From JAJDXW01 sp965223775 (lineage in GTDB: Bacteria > Pseudomonadota > Gammaproteobacteria > HK1), in contig OZ245021.1 in NCBI GenBank assembly GCA_965223775.1, positions 1,798,001 through 1,862,000 of the forward strand: a DNA stretch of 64,000 nucleotides, read 5' to 3'. Positions within the stretch are counted from its first letter, which is position 1; each line of letters begins with the position of its first letter. Both the position numbers and the translations under genes were made by a program. The notes below the pieces were generated by a model. That model was not told where the DNA came from and ran no database searches. It was given only the letters and a program-made list of their open reading frames with translations. Of this stretch, positions 1-8,115 are shown one piece after another.

Positions 1-63
1 AACCTGGTGATCGTATCTGCCGACAACGTATTCGACCGCTACGGTGTCAATCGACTTTGGTGA
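1..63 (+). CDS. C-terminal end of a probable PIN-domain (VapC-type) protein, partial
   Basis: Frame 1 is open from the window edge to a TGA at 61-63 and encodes 20 residues ending in FDRYGVNRLW. A tail of the form LVSAD..FDRYGV.RLW is typical of small PIN-domain ribonucleases of type II toxin-antitoxin systems, where the preceding Asp belongs to the acidic active site. The rest of the gene and its presumed antitoxin lie outside the window. The call rests on a short motif only. The next 140 bases up to the cyclophilin stop codon show no gene. Confidence 0.45.
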   Translation, partial: NLVIVSADNVFDRYGVNRLW

Positions 64-204
64 GGGCGGTCGGTACCCCGGTGCAGGTCAAGAATGGCGA
101 TTGACCGGCGGGCGTCCGTAATCTTGCCGAAGATTGTCGGATCGGCGGCGGTGGCCGTCGTCCAGTACGTGGCCATCCGCGCGGTGGGGGTGAGGCGGAC
201 GGCG

Positions 205-702
205 TCAGCGGGTGAGGCGGGCGTTCCACTCCGCAATGCGGTCGGCCTGCCCGGCGAGGAGCGCCTCGGTGTCGCCGTCGATCGCGATGGACTCGATGGC
301 ATCCCCCTGGCCGATGGCGTTGACGACGTCCTGATCTTCCGCTCCGGCGACCTCGCCGAAGATCGAATGCGCGTCGTCCAGCCACGGCGTCGGCACGTGG
401 GTGATGAAGAACTGCGAGCCGTTGGTGCCGGGGCCGGCGTTCGCCATGGAGAGGCGTCCCGGCCGGTCATGGCGAAGCGACGGGTCGAACTCGTCCTCGA
501 ACTGGTAGCCCGGTCCCCCGGTTCCGGTTCCGCGCGGGCAGCCCCCCTGGACCATGAAGTTTGCGATCACGCGGTGGAACTTGAGCCCGTCGTAGTATCC
601 GCGCGACGCGAGGTTGACGAAATTCCCCACCGTGACCGGCGCCTGCTCGGGGAAGAGGTTCAGCCTGATGGCGCCCTTCGAAGTCGTCATGGTGGCCTGC
701 AT
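205..702 (-). CDS. Peptidyl-prolyl cis-trans isomerase, cyclophilin type
   Basis: A 165-residue protein of the normal size for cytoplasmic bacterial cyclophilins, with no signal peptide. It catalyses cis-trans isomerisation of X-Pro bonds during protein folding. Diagnostic segments appear in order: FHRVI and FMVQGG (about residues 42-53, holding the catalytic Arg), the GTGGPGY loop, LSMANAGPGTNGSQFFIT (about 84-101), and WLDDAHSIFGEV (about 107-118; the usual Trp-Leu-Asp-x-x-His). The start gives MQATMTTSKGAI, one Met upstream of the family's usual MxTxxGxI beginning, so the second Met is also possible. The gene is divergent from the mutase operon, with 250 bases between the two starts that must hold both promoters. 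Confidence 0.93.
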   Translation of the reverse strand: MQATMTTSKGAIRLNLFPEQAPVTVGNFVNLASRGYYDGLKFHRVIANFMVQGGCPRGTGTGGPGYQFEDEFDPSLRHDRPGRLSMANAGPGTNGSQFFITHVPTPWLDDAHSIFGEVAGAEDQDVVNAIGQGDAIESIAIDGDTEALLAGQADRIAEWNARLTR

Positions 703-954
703 GGGGGTCTCTCCGGCGGGTGAAGGGATGGGGCGCGCCGCCGGGACGAAACGTCCTGCCGGCTTCTTTCGGTGGCCTCCCGGCCATTGTCGCAGATCGG
801 GCGCTCGCCCGGACCGGGCACGCCGCCTGCACCGCGCCGGTTATGGATTGGGGGGCGGAAAGGGTTATCTTTGGCAATCGGCTCGGAGCGGCCCGCGCCG
901 GAAGGGCGCCGGGACGCGGGCGGCGGGGCGAGAGACGAGGGGAGGGGCGGCAGC

Positions 955-3104
955 ATGGCGAAGGCGCGGCAGACCCTGAACGACTGGCGGGCGCTCGTTG
1001 CGCGCGACACCCGGGGAGGCTCGGAGGACGGCCTCGCCGTCGAGACGCCGGAGGGGATCCGGGTCAGGGCCCTCTATACCGAGGCGGATCTCGACGACCT
1101 CGCCCATCTCGGGACCCTGCCCGGCCTCCCCCCCTTCGTGCGCGGTCCGCGGGCGACGATGTACTCCGGCCGCCCCTGGACGATCCGCCAGTACGCGGGG
1201 TATTCGACGGCCGAGGAGTCGAACGCGTTCTACCGCCGCAACCTCGAGGCGGGGCAGATGGGGCTCTCGGTCGCATTCGACCTCGCGACCCACCGCGGCT
1301 ACGACTCCGACCACGAGCGCGTCGAGGGGGACGTGGGCAAGGCCGGGGTCGCGATCGACTCCGTGGAGGACATGAAGATCCTGTTCGACGGGATCCCCCT
1401 CGACCGGATGTCCGTATCGATGACCATGAACGGCGCGGTGCTGCCGGTCTTCGCGATGTACGCGGTCGCGGCCGAGGAGCAGGGGGTGGCGTCCGCCGAC
1501 CTCTCCGGCACCATGCAGAACGACATCCTGAAGGAGTTCATGGTCCGCAACACCTATATCTATCCTCCTGCCCCCTCCATGCGGATCGTGTCCGACATCA
1601 TCGGCTACACGTCCGAGCACATGCCGCGCTTCAACCCGATCTCGATCTCCGGCTATCACATGCTCGAAGCGGGCGCGACGAGTGTGCAGGAGCTCGCGTT
1701 CACCCTCGCGGACGGGGTCGAGTACGTGCGGGCGGCCCTCGCGAGCGGGCTCGACGTGGACCGCTTCGCGCCCCGGCTCTCGTTCTTCTTCGGGATCGGG
1801 ATGGACTTCTTCATGGAGGTTGCGAAGCTGCGGGCCGCGCGCTGGCTCTGGGCGACCCTCATGGAGGAAAAGTTCGCGCCGAAGGATCCGCGCTCGCTCA
1901 TGCTCCGCACCCATTGCCAGACCTCCGGGGCGAGCCTGACGAGCCTCGATCCCTACAACAACGTCGTGCGCACCGCCATCGAGGCCCTCGCCGCGGTGCT
2001 CGGCGGCACCCAGTCCCTGCACACCAACGCCTTCGACGAGGCGCTCGCCCTGCCGAGCGAGTTCTCGGCCCGCATCGCCCGCAACACCCAGCTCATCCTC
2101 CAGCACGAGACCGGGATCACCCGCGTGGCCGACCCGCTCGCCGGCTCCTACTACGTCGAGAGCCTCACCGCGAGCCTCGCGGCCCGCGCCCGCGAGCTCA
2201 TCGACGAGGTCGAGGCGCTCGGCGGGATGACCCGCGCCGTCGAGTCCGGCATGCGAAGCTTCGCATCGAGGAGTCGGCGGCCCGGCGCCAGGCGCGCGTG
2301 GACCGGGGCGAGGAGACGGTGGTCGGGGTCAACCGCTTCCGCGCGGAGCGTCAGGACGAAGTGGAGCTGCTCGCGATCGACAACACGGCGGTGCGCGATG
2401 CCCAGGTGCGGCGCCTCGCCGGCGTGCGCGGGCGGCGGGACGACCTCGCCTGCCGGCGCGCCCTTGCCGCCCTCACCCGGTCGGCGGAGAGTGGTGAAGG
2501 GAACCTCCTCGCGCTCGCCATCGATGCGGCCCGGGCCCGGGCGACCGTCGGCGAGATCACCGATTCGCTCGAGAACGTCTGGGGCCGTCACCGGGCGGAG
2601 GTGCGTTCCATCGCCGGGGTGTACGGCGCGCAGTATGCCGGCGACGAGGAGTTCGCCCGCATCCGGGACGAGGTCGAGGCGTTCGCGGCGGCCGAGGGGC
2701 GGCGTCCCCGACTCCTGGTCGCGAAGCTCGGCCAGGACGGGCATGACCGTGGGGCCAAGGTGATCGCCACCGCGTTCGCCGACCTCGGTTTCGACGTGGA
2801 CATCGGGCCGCTCTTCCAGACCCCGGCGGAAGCCGCCCGCCAGGCGGTGGAGAACGATGTGCACGTGGTGGGGATCTCGACCCAGGCGGCCGGACACCGG
2901 ACCCTGGTGCCCCGCTTCGTCGAGGCGTTGCGCGCGGCCGGCGCCGACGACGTGGTAGTGGTCTGCGGCGGGGTGATCCCGCCCGCGGACCACGACGAGC
3001 TCCGGCGCGCCGGCGTGGCGGCCATCTACGGCCCCGGAACGTCCATACCCGCCGCCGCGCGCGAGGTCCTCGGGCTCGTGCGCGGCCGGCGCCTCGCCGC
3101 CTGA
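955..3104 (+). pseudogene. scpA: Methylmalonyl-CoA mutase (B12-dependent), single-base frameshift near 2254
   Basis: Adenosylcobalamin-dependent isomerisation of (R)-methylmalonyl-CoA to succinyl-CoA. The N-terminal substrate-binding barrel (955-2253, about 433 codons) is in one frame. The remainder, including the C-terminal B12-binding domain with the DGHDRGAK motif (DxHxxG base-off ligand) near 2740, is in another. At the switch the family has ESGMPKLRIEE; the DNA reads GAG TCC GGC ATG C.G AAG CTT, so one C of the CCG proline codon is missing at about 2254. Restoring it gives a 716-residue protein, the normal length. As written, translation leaves frame and continues with unrelated Arg/Ser-rich sequence to 2763. 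The ATG at 955 follows a GGGAGGGG ribosome-binding stretch. It is the first gene of the mutase-pccB-pccA-meaB operon. Confidence 0.9.
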
Positions 3105-3181
3105 GCCGGAACCGGCCCTCCGGCTCTCCGGCCCTCGCGCTCGTCCCCGCCCCGGCCCCCTCCTCGGACCTTCCCGACACC

Positions 3182-4714
3182 GTGCAGGACATCATCCAGG
3201 AGCTCGATCGCCGGCGGTCCGCCGCGCGCCTCGGAGGCGGCGAGAGGCGGATCGCGACCCAGCACGCCAAGGGCAAGCTCACCGCGCGCGAGCGCCTCGA
3301 GCTGCTCTTCGACGAAGGGTCCTTCGAAGAGTGGGACATGTTCGTCGAGCACGATTCCCACGACTTCGGGATGGCCCGGCAGCGGATCCCCGGCGACGGG
3401 GTGGTGATCGGCCACGGCCTCGTGAACGGGCGGCGGGTGTTCGCGTTCAGCCAGGACTTCACCGTCTTCGGCGGCTCCCTTTCCGCCGCCCACGCCCGGA
3501 AGATCTGCAAGGTGATGGACCAGGCGATGAAGGTGGGCGCCCCGGTGGTGGGGCTCAACGACTCGGGCGGCGCCCGCATCCAGGAGGGGGTGGCGTCGCT
3601 CGCGGGCTACGCCGAGGTGTTCCAGCGCAACGTGCTCGCGTCGGGGGTGATCCCGCAGGTCTCGCTGGTCATGGGTCCGTGCGCGGGGGGCGCGGTGTAC
3701 TCGCCGGCGATGACCGACTTCATCTTCATGGTGAAGGACTCGTCGTACATGTTCGTCACCGGACCCGAGGTGGTGAAGACGGTGACCCACGAGGAGGTGA
3801 CCCAGGAGGAGCTCGGCGGCGCCCTCACCCACACGGGCCGCTCCGGGGTCGCGGACCTCGCGTTCGAGGACGACGTGGATGCGCTCCTTCGGGTGCGCGA
3901 GTTCCTCGGCTACCTTCCCGCGAGCAACCGGGAGATGCCGCCGATGCGCCCGACGAAGGACCCGACCGACCGGCCGGAGCCCGCCCTCGATCGCCTCGTT
4001 CCGGCAAATCCCAACCGGCCGTACGACATGCACGAGCTCATCTCGCGGGTGGTGGACGAGGGCGAGTTCTTCGAGCTCCAGCCCGACTTCGCCCGCAACA
4101 TCGTGACCGGGTTCGCCCGCTTCGGCGGGGCGCCGGCCGGCATCGTGGCCAACCAGCCGGCCGTGCTCGCGGGGTGTCTCGACATCGACTCGAGCCGCAA
4201 GGCGGCCCGGTTCGTCCGCTTCTGCGACTGCTTCCACTTGCCCCTGGTCACTTTCGTGGACGTCCCGGGATTCCTTCCCGGCACCGCCCAGGAGTACGGG
4301 GGGATCATCCGCCACGGTGCGAAGCTGCTTTTCGCCTACGCCGAAGCGACGGTCCCCAAGGTGACCCTCATCACCCGCAAGGCGTACGGGGGGGCCTACG
4401 ACGTCATGTCCTCGAAACACCTGCGGGGCGACGTGAATTACGCGTGGCCGTCGGCCGAGATCGCGGTGATGGGGCCGGAGGGGGCGGTGGAGATCATCTT
4501 CCGGGCGGACCGGGACGACCCGGAGAAGATGGCCGCCCGCACCGAGGAGTACCGCTCGAAGTTCGCCAACCCCTTCGTCGCGGGCCGGCTCGGCTTCATC
4601 GACGACGTGGTCCCGCCGCGCGACACCCGGCGCCGGCTCTGCGGGGCGCTCGCGATGCTGCGCGGCAAGCGCCTCGAGAACCCGTGGAAGAAGCACGACA
4701 ACATCCCGCTCTAG
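3182..4714 (+). CDS. pccB: Propionyl-CoA carboxylase, beta (carboxyltransferase) subunit
   Basis: A 510-residue carboxyltransferase that moves CO2 from carboxybiotin to propionyl-CoA, giving (S)-methylmalonyl-CoA. It shows the N-terminal motif AKGKLTARERL, the acyl-CoA/oxyanion-hole regions LNDSGGARIQEG and GPCAGGAVYSPA, and the C-terminal-half regions DVPGFLPGTAQE and KAYGGAYDVMSSKH. These are all hallmarks of PccB/AccD5-type subunits, and the length is normal for the family. Start is GTG at 3182, 77 bases after the mutase stop; MQDIIQELDRRR matches the family N-terminus. It works as a complex with the biotinylated alpha subunit encoded immediately downstream. Confidence 0.95.
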   Translation: MQDIIQELDRRRSAARLGGGERRIATQHAKGKLTARERLELLFDEGSFEEWDMFVEHDSHDFGMARQRIPGDGVVIGHGLVNGRRVFAFSQDFTVFGGSLSAAHARKICKVMDQAMKVGAPVVGLNDSGGARIQEGVASLAGYAEVFQRNVLASGVIPQVSLVMGPCAGGAVYSPAMTDFIFMVKDSSYMFVTGPEVVKTVTHEEVTQEELGGALTHTGRSGVADLAFEDDVDALLRVREFLGYLPASNREMPPMRPTKDPTDRPEPALDRLVPANPNRPYDMHELISRVVDEGEFFELQPDFARNIVTGFARFGGAPAGIVANQPAVLAGCLDIDSSRKAARFVRFCDCFHLPLVTFVDVPGFLPGTAQEYGGIIRHGAKLLFAYAEATVPKVTLITRKAYGGAYDVMSSKHLRGDVNYAWPSAEIAVMGPEGAVEIIFRADRDDPEKMAARTEEYRSKFANPFVAGRLGFIDDVVPPRDTRRRLCGALAMLRGKRLENPWKKHDNIPL

Positions 4715-4733
4715 CGACCGGCGGGCCGAACGG

Positions 4734-6860
4734 ATGAGCTTCGAACGCATCCTCATCGCGAACCGGGGCGAGATCGCCAGCCGCATCGCGCGGACCGCGC
4801 GCCGGATGGGGATCTCCACGGCGGCGATCCACTCCGAGGCGGACGAGGGCGCGCCGCACGTACGGATGGCGGACGCGGCGGTGCGCGTGGGCCCGCCCCC
4901 GTCGGCGGAGAGCTATCTCGACATCGAGGCGGTGGTGGAGGCGGCCCGGACCACCGGAGCGGACGCGGTGCATCCCGGGTACGGGTTCCTCTCCGAGAAC
5001 GCGCACTTCGTGGAGGCGCTCTCCGCCGCCGGCATCGCCTTCATCGGGCCGCCGCCGGCCGCGATCCGGGCGATGGGCGACAAGATCGAGTCGCGCCGGC
5101 TTGCCTTCGACGCGGGGGTCGATACCGTGCCGGGCGTCGGACGGGCGCTTGCCGGCGTGGAGGAGGCGGTGGCGGTGGCCCGCGAGGTCGGCTACCCGGT
5201 GATGCTCAAGGCATCGGCGGGCGGCGGCGGAAAGGGGATGCGGATCGCGGCCGGAGAGGACGAGGTCCGCGACGGATTCCGCGGCGCGACGAACGAGGCG
5301 CTCGCGAGCTTCGGCGACGGGCGGATCTTCGTCGAGCGCTACGTGGAACGCCCGCGGCACATCGAGGTCCAGGTGCTCGCGGACCGGCACGGCGCCGTGC
5401 TCCACCTCGGGGAGCGCGAGTGCTCGGTGCAGCGCCGGCACCAGAAGGTCCTCGAGGAAGCGCCGTCCCCCTTTGTCGACGAGGGGATGCGGGAGAGGAT
5501 GGGGGCGCAGGCGGTCGCCCTCGCGCGGGCGGCCGGCTACGTGTCGGCCGGCACCGTCGAGTTCATCGTGGATCCGGAGCGCCGGTTCTACTTCCTCGAG
5601 ATGAATACCCGGCTCCAGGTCGAGCATCCGGTGACGGAGGCGGTCACCGGACTTGACCTCGTGGAGTGGATGATCCGGATCGCGGCCGGAGAGCCGCTGC
5701 CGTTCAGCCAGGACGAGGTCCGGATGGACGGATGGGCGATGGAGGCGCGGGTATACGCGGAGGACCCCGAGCGGGATTTTCTTCCCTCGACGGGGCGGCT
5801 CCTCCGGTACCGGCCGCCGCGCGCGCCCGGCGCGCCCGGCGCACCCGGCGCGAAGGGCGCGGCTGCGGCTGCGGCTGGGGCCGCGGCTGCGGCGGGCGGC
5901 CCGGCCGATCCGGGTGCCGGGGTGCGGGTCGACGATGGCGTGGAAGAGGGCGGCGAGGTCGCGGTGTGGTACGACCCCATGATCGCGAAGCTCGTCACCT
6001 CCGGCCGGGATCGGAACGAGGCGCTCGACCGCCTCGAGATGGCCCTCGATCGATATACCGTGCGCGGGGTGACCACCAACCTCGGGTTCCTCGCCGCGCT
6101 CGCCCGGCACCCCGCGTTCCGGGCCGGTGACCTCTCCACCGCCTTCATCGACGAGCATTTCCCGGACGGGTTCGGGGCCGCTCGCGTGATTCCGCCCGAG
6201 CCCGTGCACCTGATCGTCGTCGCGGCGTGGATGCGGCAGGAGATCGATCGGCTGAACGCCGCGGTCGGATCCCGCCCCGAGACCGGGTCCGCGTTCGACG
6301 AAGTCGATCGGGAGTACGTTGTGGTGGTGGGCGAGGGGTCCGCCGTGGAAGACGACCGCGGCGAGCGCGCGCACCCGGTATCGCTTCCCCGGGGGGCGGG
6401 CGGGCTGGTCGAGATCGAGGTCGAGGAAGTCCGCGTTCGATACCGGGTCGAGAGCGCTTGGCGGCCCGGGCTCGATTGCTTCGAGGGGACGGTGAACGGG
6501 GCGCCGCTCGCGGTCCAGGTCGAACGCCGCCGGCACGGGTTCCGGTTGGCGCACGCCGGCCATGCCGACCTCTACCAGGTGTTGAGCCTGCGTGCGGCTG
6601 CCCTGCGGTCGCTGATGCCGGTGAAGCGCCCCCCTGATCTGTCGCGCTTTCTCCTTTCGCCGATGCCGGGCCTCCTCGTGCGGGTCGCGGTCGGGCCGGG
6701 CGACCGGGTGAAGGCGGGCCAGGAGGTGGCGGTGGTCGAGGCGATGAAGATGGAGAACCTGCTGCGCGCGGAGCAGGACGGGACGGTGGCCGCGGTCCTC
6801 GCGGAGCCCGGGACGAGCCTCGCCGTGGACCAGCCGCTCGTGGAATTCGAGGCGCCGTGA
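4734..6860 (+). CDS. pccA: Propionyl-CoA carboxylase, alpha subunit (biotin carboxylase plus biotin carrier)
   Basis: A 708-residue biotin-dependent carboxylase alpha chain. The N-terminal biotin carboxylase begins FERILIANRGEIASRIARTARRMG in pieces typical of the family, and has the ATP-grasp glycine loop ASAGGGGKGMR (about residues 161-171) and EMNTRLQVEHPVTE. The C-terminal biotinyl domain carries EAMKMENLL with the biotinylated Lys about 35 residues from the end. Starts 20 bases after pccB. Unusual feature: between the end of the carboxylase C-lobe and the VWYDPMIAKL segment there is an Ala/Gly/Pro-rich low-complexity stretch (about 5815-5910) absent from typical homologues. The linker region around 6180-6560 is also divergent. 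Confidence 0.94.
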   Translation: MSFERILIANRGEIASRIARTARRMGISTAAIHSEADEGAPHVRMADAAVRVGPPPSAESYLDIEAVVEAARTTGADAVHPGYGFLSENAHFVEALSAAGIAFIGPPPAAIRAMGDKIESRRLAFDAGVDTVPGVGRALAGVEEAVAVAREVGYPVMLKASAGGGGKGMRIAAGEDEVRDGFRGATNEALASFGDGRIFVERYVERPRHIEVQVLADRHGAVLHLGERECSVQRRHQKVLEEAPSPFVDEGMRERMGAQAVALARAAGYVSAGTVEFIVDPERRFYFLEMNTRLQVEHPVTEAVTGLDLVEWMIRIAAGEPLPFSQDEVRMDGWAMEARVYAEDPERDFLPSTGRLLRYRPPRAPGAPGAPGAKGAAAAAAGAAAAAGGPADPGAGVRVDDGVEEGGEVAVWYDPMIAKLVTSGRDRNEALDRLEMALDRYTVRGVTTNLGFLAALARHPAFRAGDLSTAFIDEHFPDGFGAARVIPPEPVHLIVVAAWMRQEIDRLNAAVGSRPETGSAFDEVDREYVVVVGEGSAVEDDRGERAHPVSLPRGAGGLVEIEVEEVRVRYRVESAWRPGLDCFEGTVNGAPLAVQVERRRHGFRLAHAGHADLYQVLSLRAAALRSLMPVKRPPDLSRFLLSPMPGLLVRVAVGPGDRVKAGQEVAVVEAMKMENLLRAEQDGTVAAVLAEPGTSLAVDQPLVEFEAP

Positions 6861-6933
6861 TGGAGGCCGGCGAGCCCCCGCGTCCCGCGTCTGCATCCGT
6901 GCGAGGTCCCGCTCGTCGCGGGACTCGAGCGCG

Positions 6934-8034
6934 GTGACGGATGGCGGGCAGTCGGGCGGCCGGGTGCCGGGTGCGGGACGGGGGTCCTCGGACCCGGAGG
7001 AGCGAGCGGGAGCGATTGACGAGCTTCAGGGGCGGGACGCGACACGGTCGCTGAGCACCGCGGCCCTCGCGGAACGGGTGCGGGCGGGGGAGGTCCGGGC
7101 CCTCGCCAAGGCGATCACCCTGGTCGAGTCCACCCGGCCGGTGGACCGGAACGCGGCGCTTGCGCTGCTCGAAGCCCTCACGATGCCGGCGGGCACCGTG
7201 CGCATCGGCATATCGGGGTCGCCCGGGGTCGGCAAGTCCACGTTCATCGAGGCGTTCGGCTTCCGGGCGATCGAAGCCGGCCACCGTATCGCGGTGCTCA
7301 CCATCGACCCGTCGTCGCGGCTCGCGGGCGGCTCGATTCTGGGCGACAAGACCCGCATGACCGAGCTTTCGCAGCGCCCGGAGGTGTTCATTCGCCCGAC
7401 CCCGGCGGGCCGCACCCTCGGCGGGGTCGCGCGCCGCACGCGCGAGGCGATCGTGCTCTGCGAGGCGGCGGGCTTTGACGTGATCGTCGTGGAGACGGTG
7501 GGGGTGGGCCAGTCGGAGACCGCGGTCGCCGGGATGACCGACCTCTTCGTGCTCCTCCTCGCGCCGCTCGCGGGGGACGAGCTCCAGGGCATCAAGCGGG
7601 GGGTGATGGAGCTCGCGGACCTCGTGCTCGTCAACAAGGCGGACGGCGTGCAGGCCGATGCGGCCGGCCGGACGGTGGCCGAGTACCGGAACGCCCTTCA
7701 CCTGATGCGCCCCCGCACCCCGGCGTGGACCCCCGAGGTCGAGTCCTGTTCCGCCCTGACTCGGACCGGGATCGCAGAGGCCTGGCAGCGCACCCTCGAA
7801 TGCCGTGCCGCCCTCGAGGCGTCCGGTGACTGGGCGGCGCGGCGCACGGCGCAGGCCGAGGAGTGGCTGCGCGAAGAGATCGAGGCCGGGGTCTACGAAC
7901 GGCTGCGCGAGGACCCCCGCCTCGAGCCGCTCGCCGCGCGCGTCGAAGAGGAGGTGCGGGCCGGGCGCACCGCCCCGCCTGCCGCCGCCCGCCGCCTCCT
8001 CGACGCCTTCTTCGCCGCGTCCCCCGACCCCTGA
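6934..8034 (+). CDS. meaB: Methylmalonyl-CoA mutase-associated GTPase MeaB (ArgK family)
   Basis: A 366-residue G3E-type P-loop GTPase that protects methylmalonyl-CoA mutase and gates adenosylcobalamin loading. Walker A is GSPGVGKS at residues 95-102. Further family segments are LTIDPSSRLAGGSILGDKTRM (split here as LTIDPSS, then GGSILGDKTRM), the VETVGVGQSE switch and the guanine-recognition motif LVNKADG. Start is GTG at 6934, 73 bases after pccA; the first 40 residues are poorly conserved Gly/Ser-rich sequence, so a later start is possible. Its place at the end of the mutase operon matches its job as mutase chaperone. Confidence 0.93.
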   Translation: MTDGGQSGGRVPGAGRGSSDPEERAGAIDELQGRDATRSLSTAALAERVRAGEVRALAKAITLVESTRPVDRNAALALLEALTMPAGTVRIGISGSPGVGKSTFIEAFGFRAIEAGHRIAVLTIDPSSRLAGGSILGDKTRMTELSQRPEVFIRPTPAGRTLGGVARRTREAIVLCEAAGFDVIVVETVGVGQSETAVAGMTDLFVLLLAPLAGDELQGIKRGVMELADLVLVNKADGVQADAAGRTVAEYRNALHLMRPRTPAWTPEVESCSALTRTGIAEAWQRTLECRAALEASGDWAARRTAQAEEWLREEIEAGVYERLREDPRLEPLAARVEEEVRAGRTAPPAAARRLLDAFFAASPDP

Positions 8035-8115
8035 TTCGGCTTCGGACCCCTCCCTCGAAAACGGGTAGTCCGACCGCATCCGATCGCCCGCACGCGGTGG
8101 CGCGAACGCTCTAAC

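Noticed and set aside
865..2106. Long minus-strand open frame opposite the mutase gene
   Set aside because: High-GC shadow: His/Arg/Gly-rich, no start context, antisense to a clearly conserved gene. The same holds for the long antisense frames over pccA, glyS, mnmG and the atp genes.
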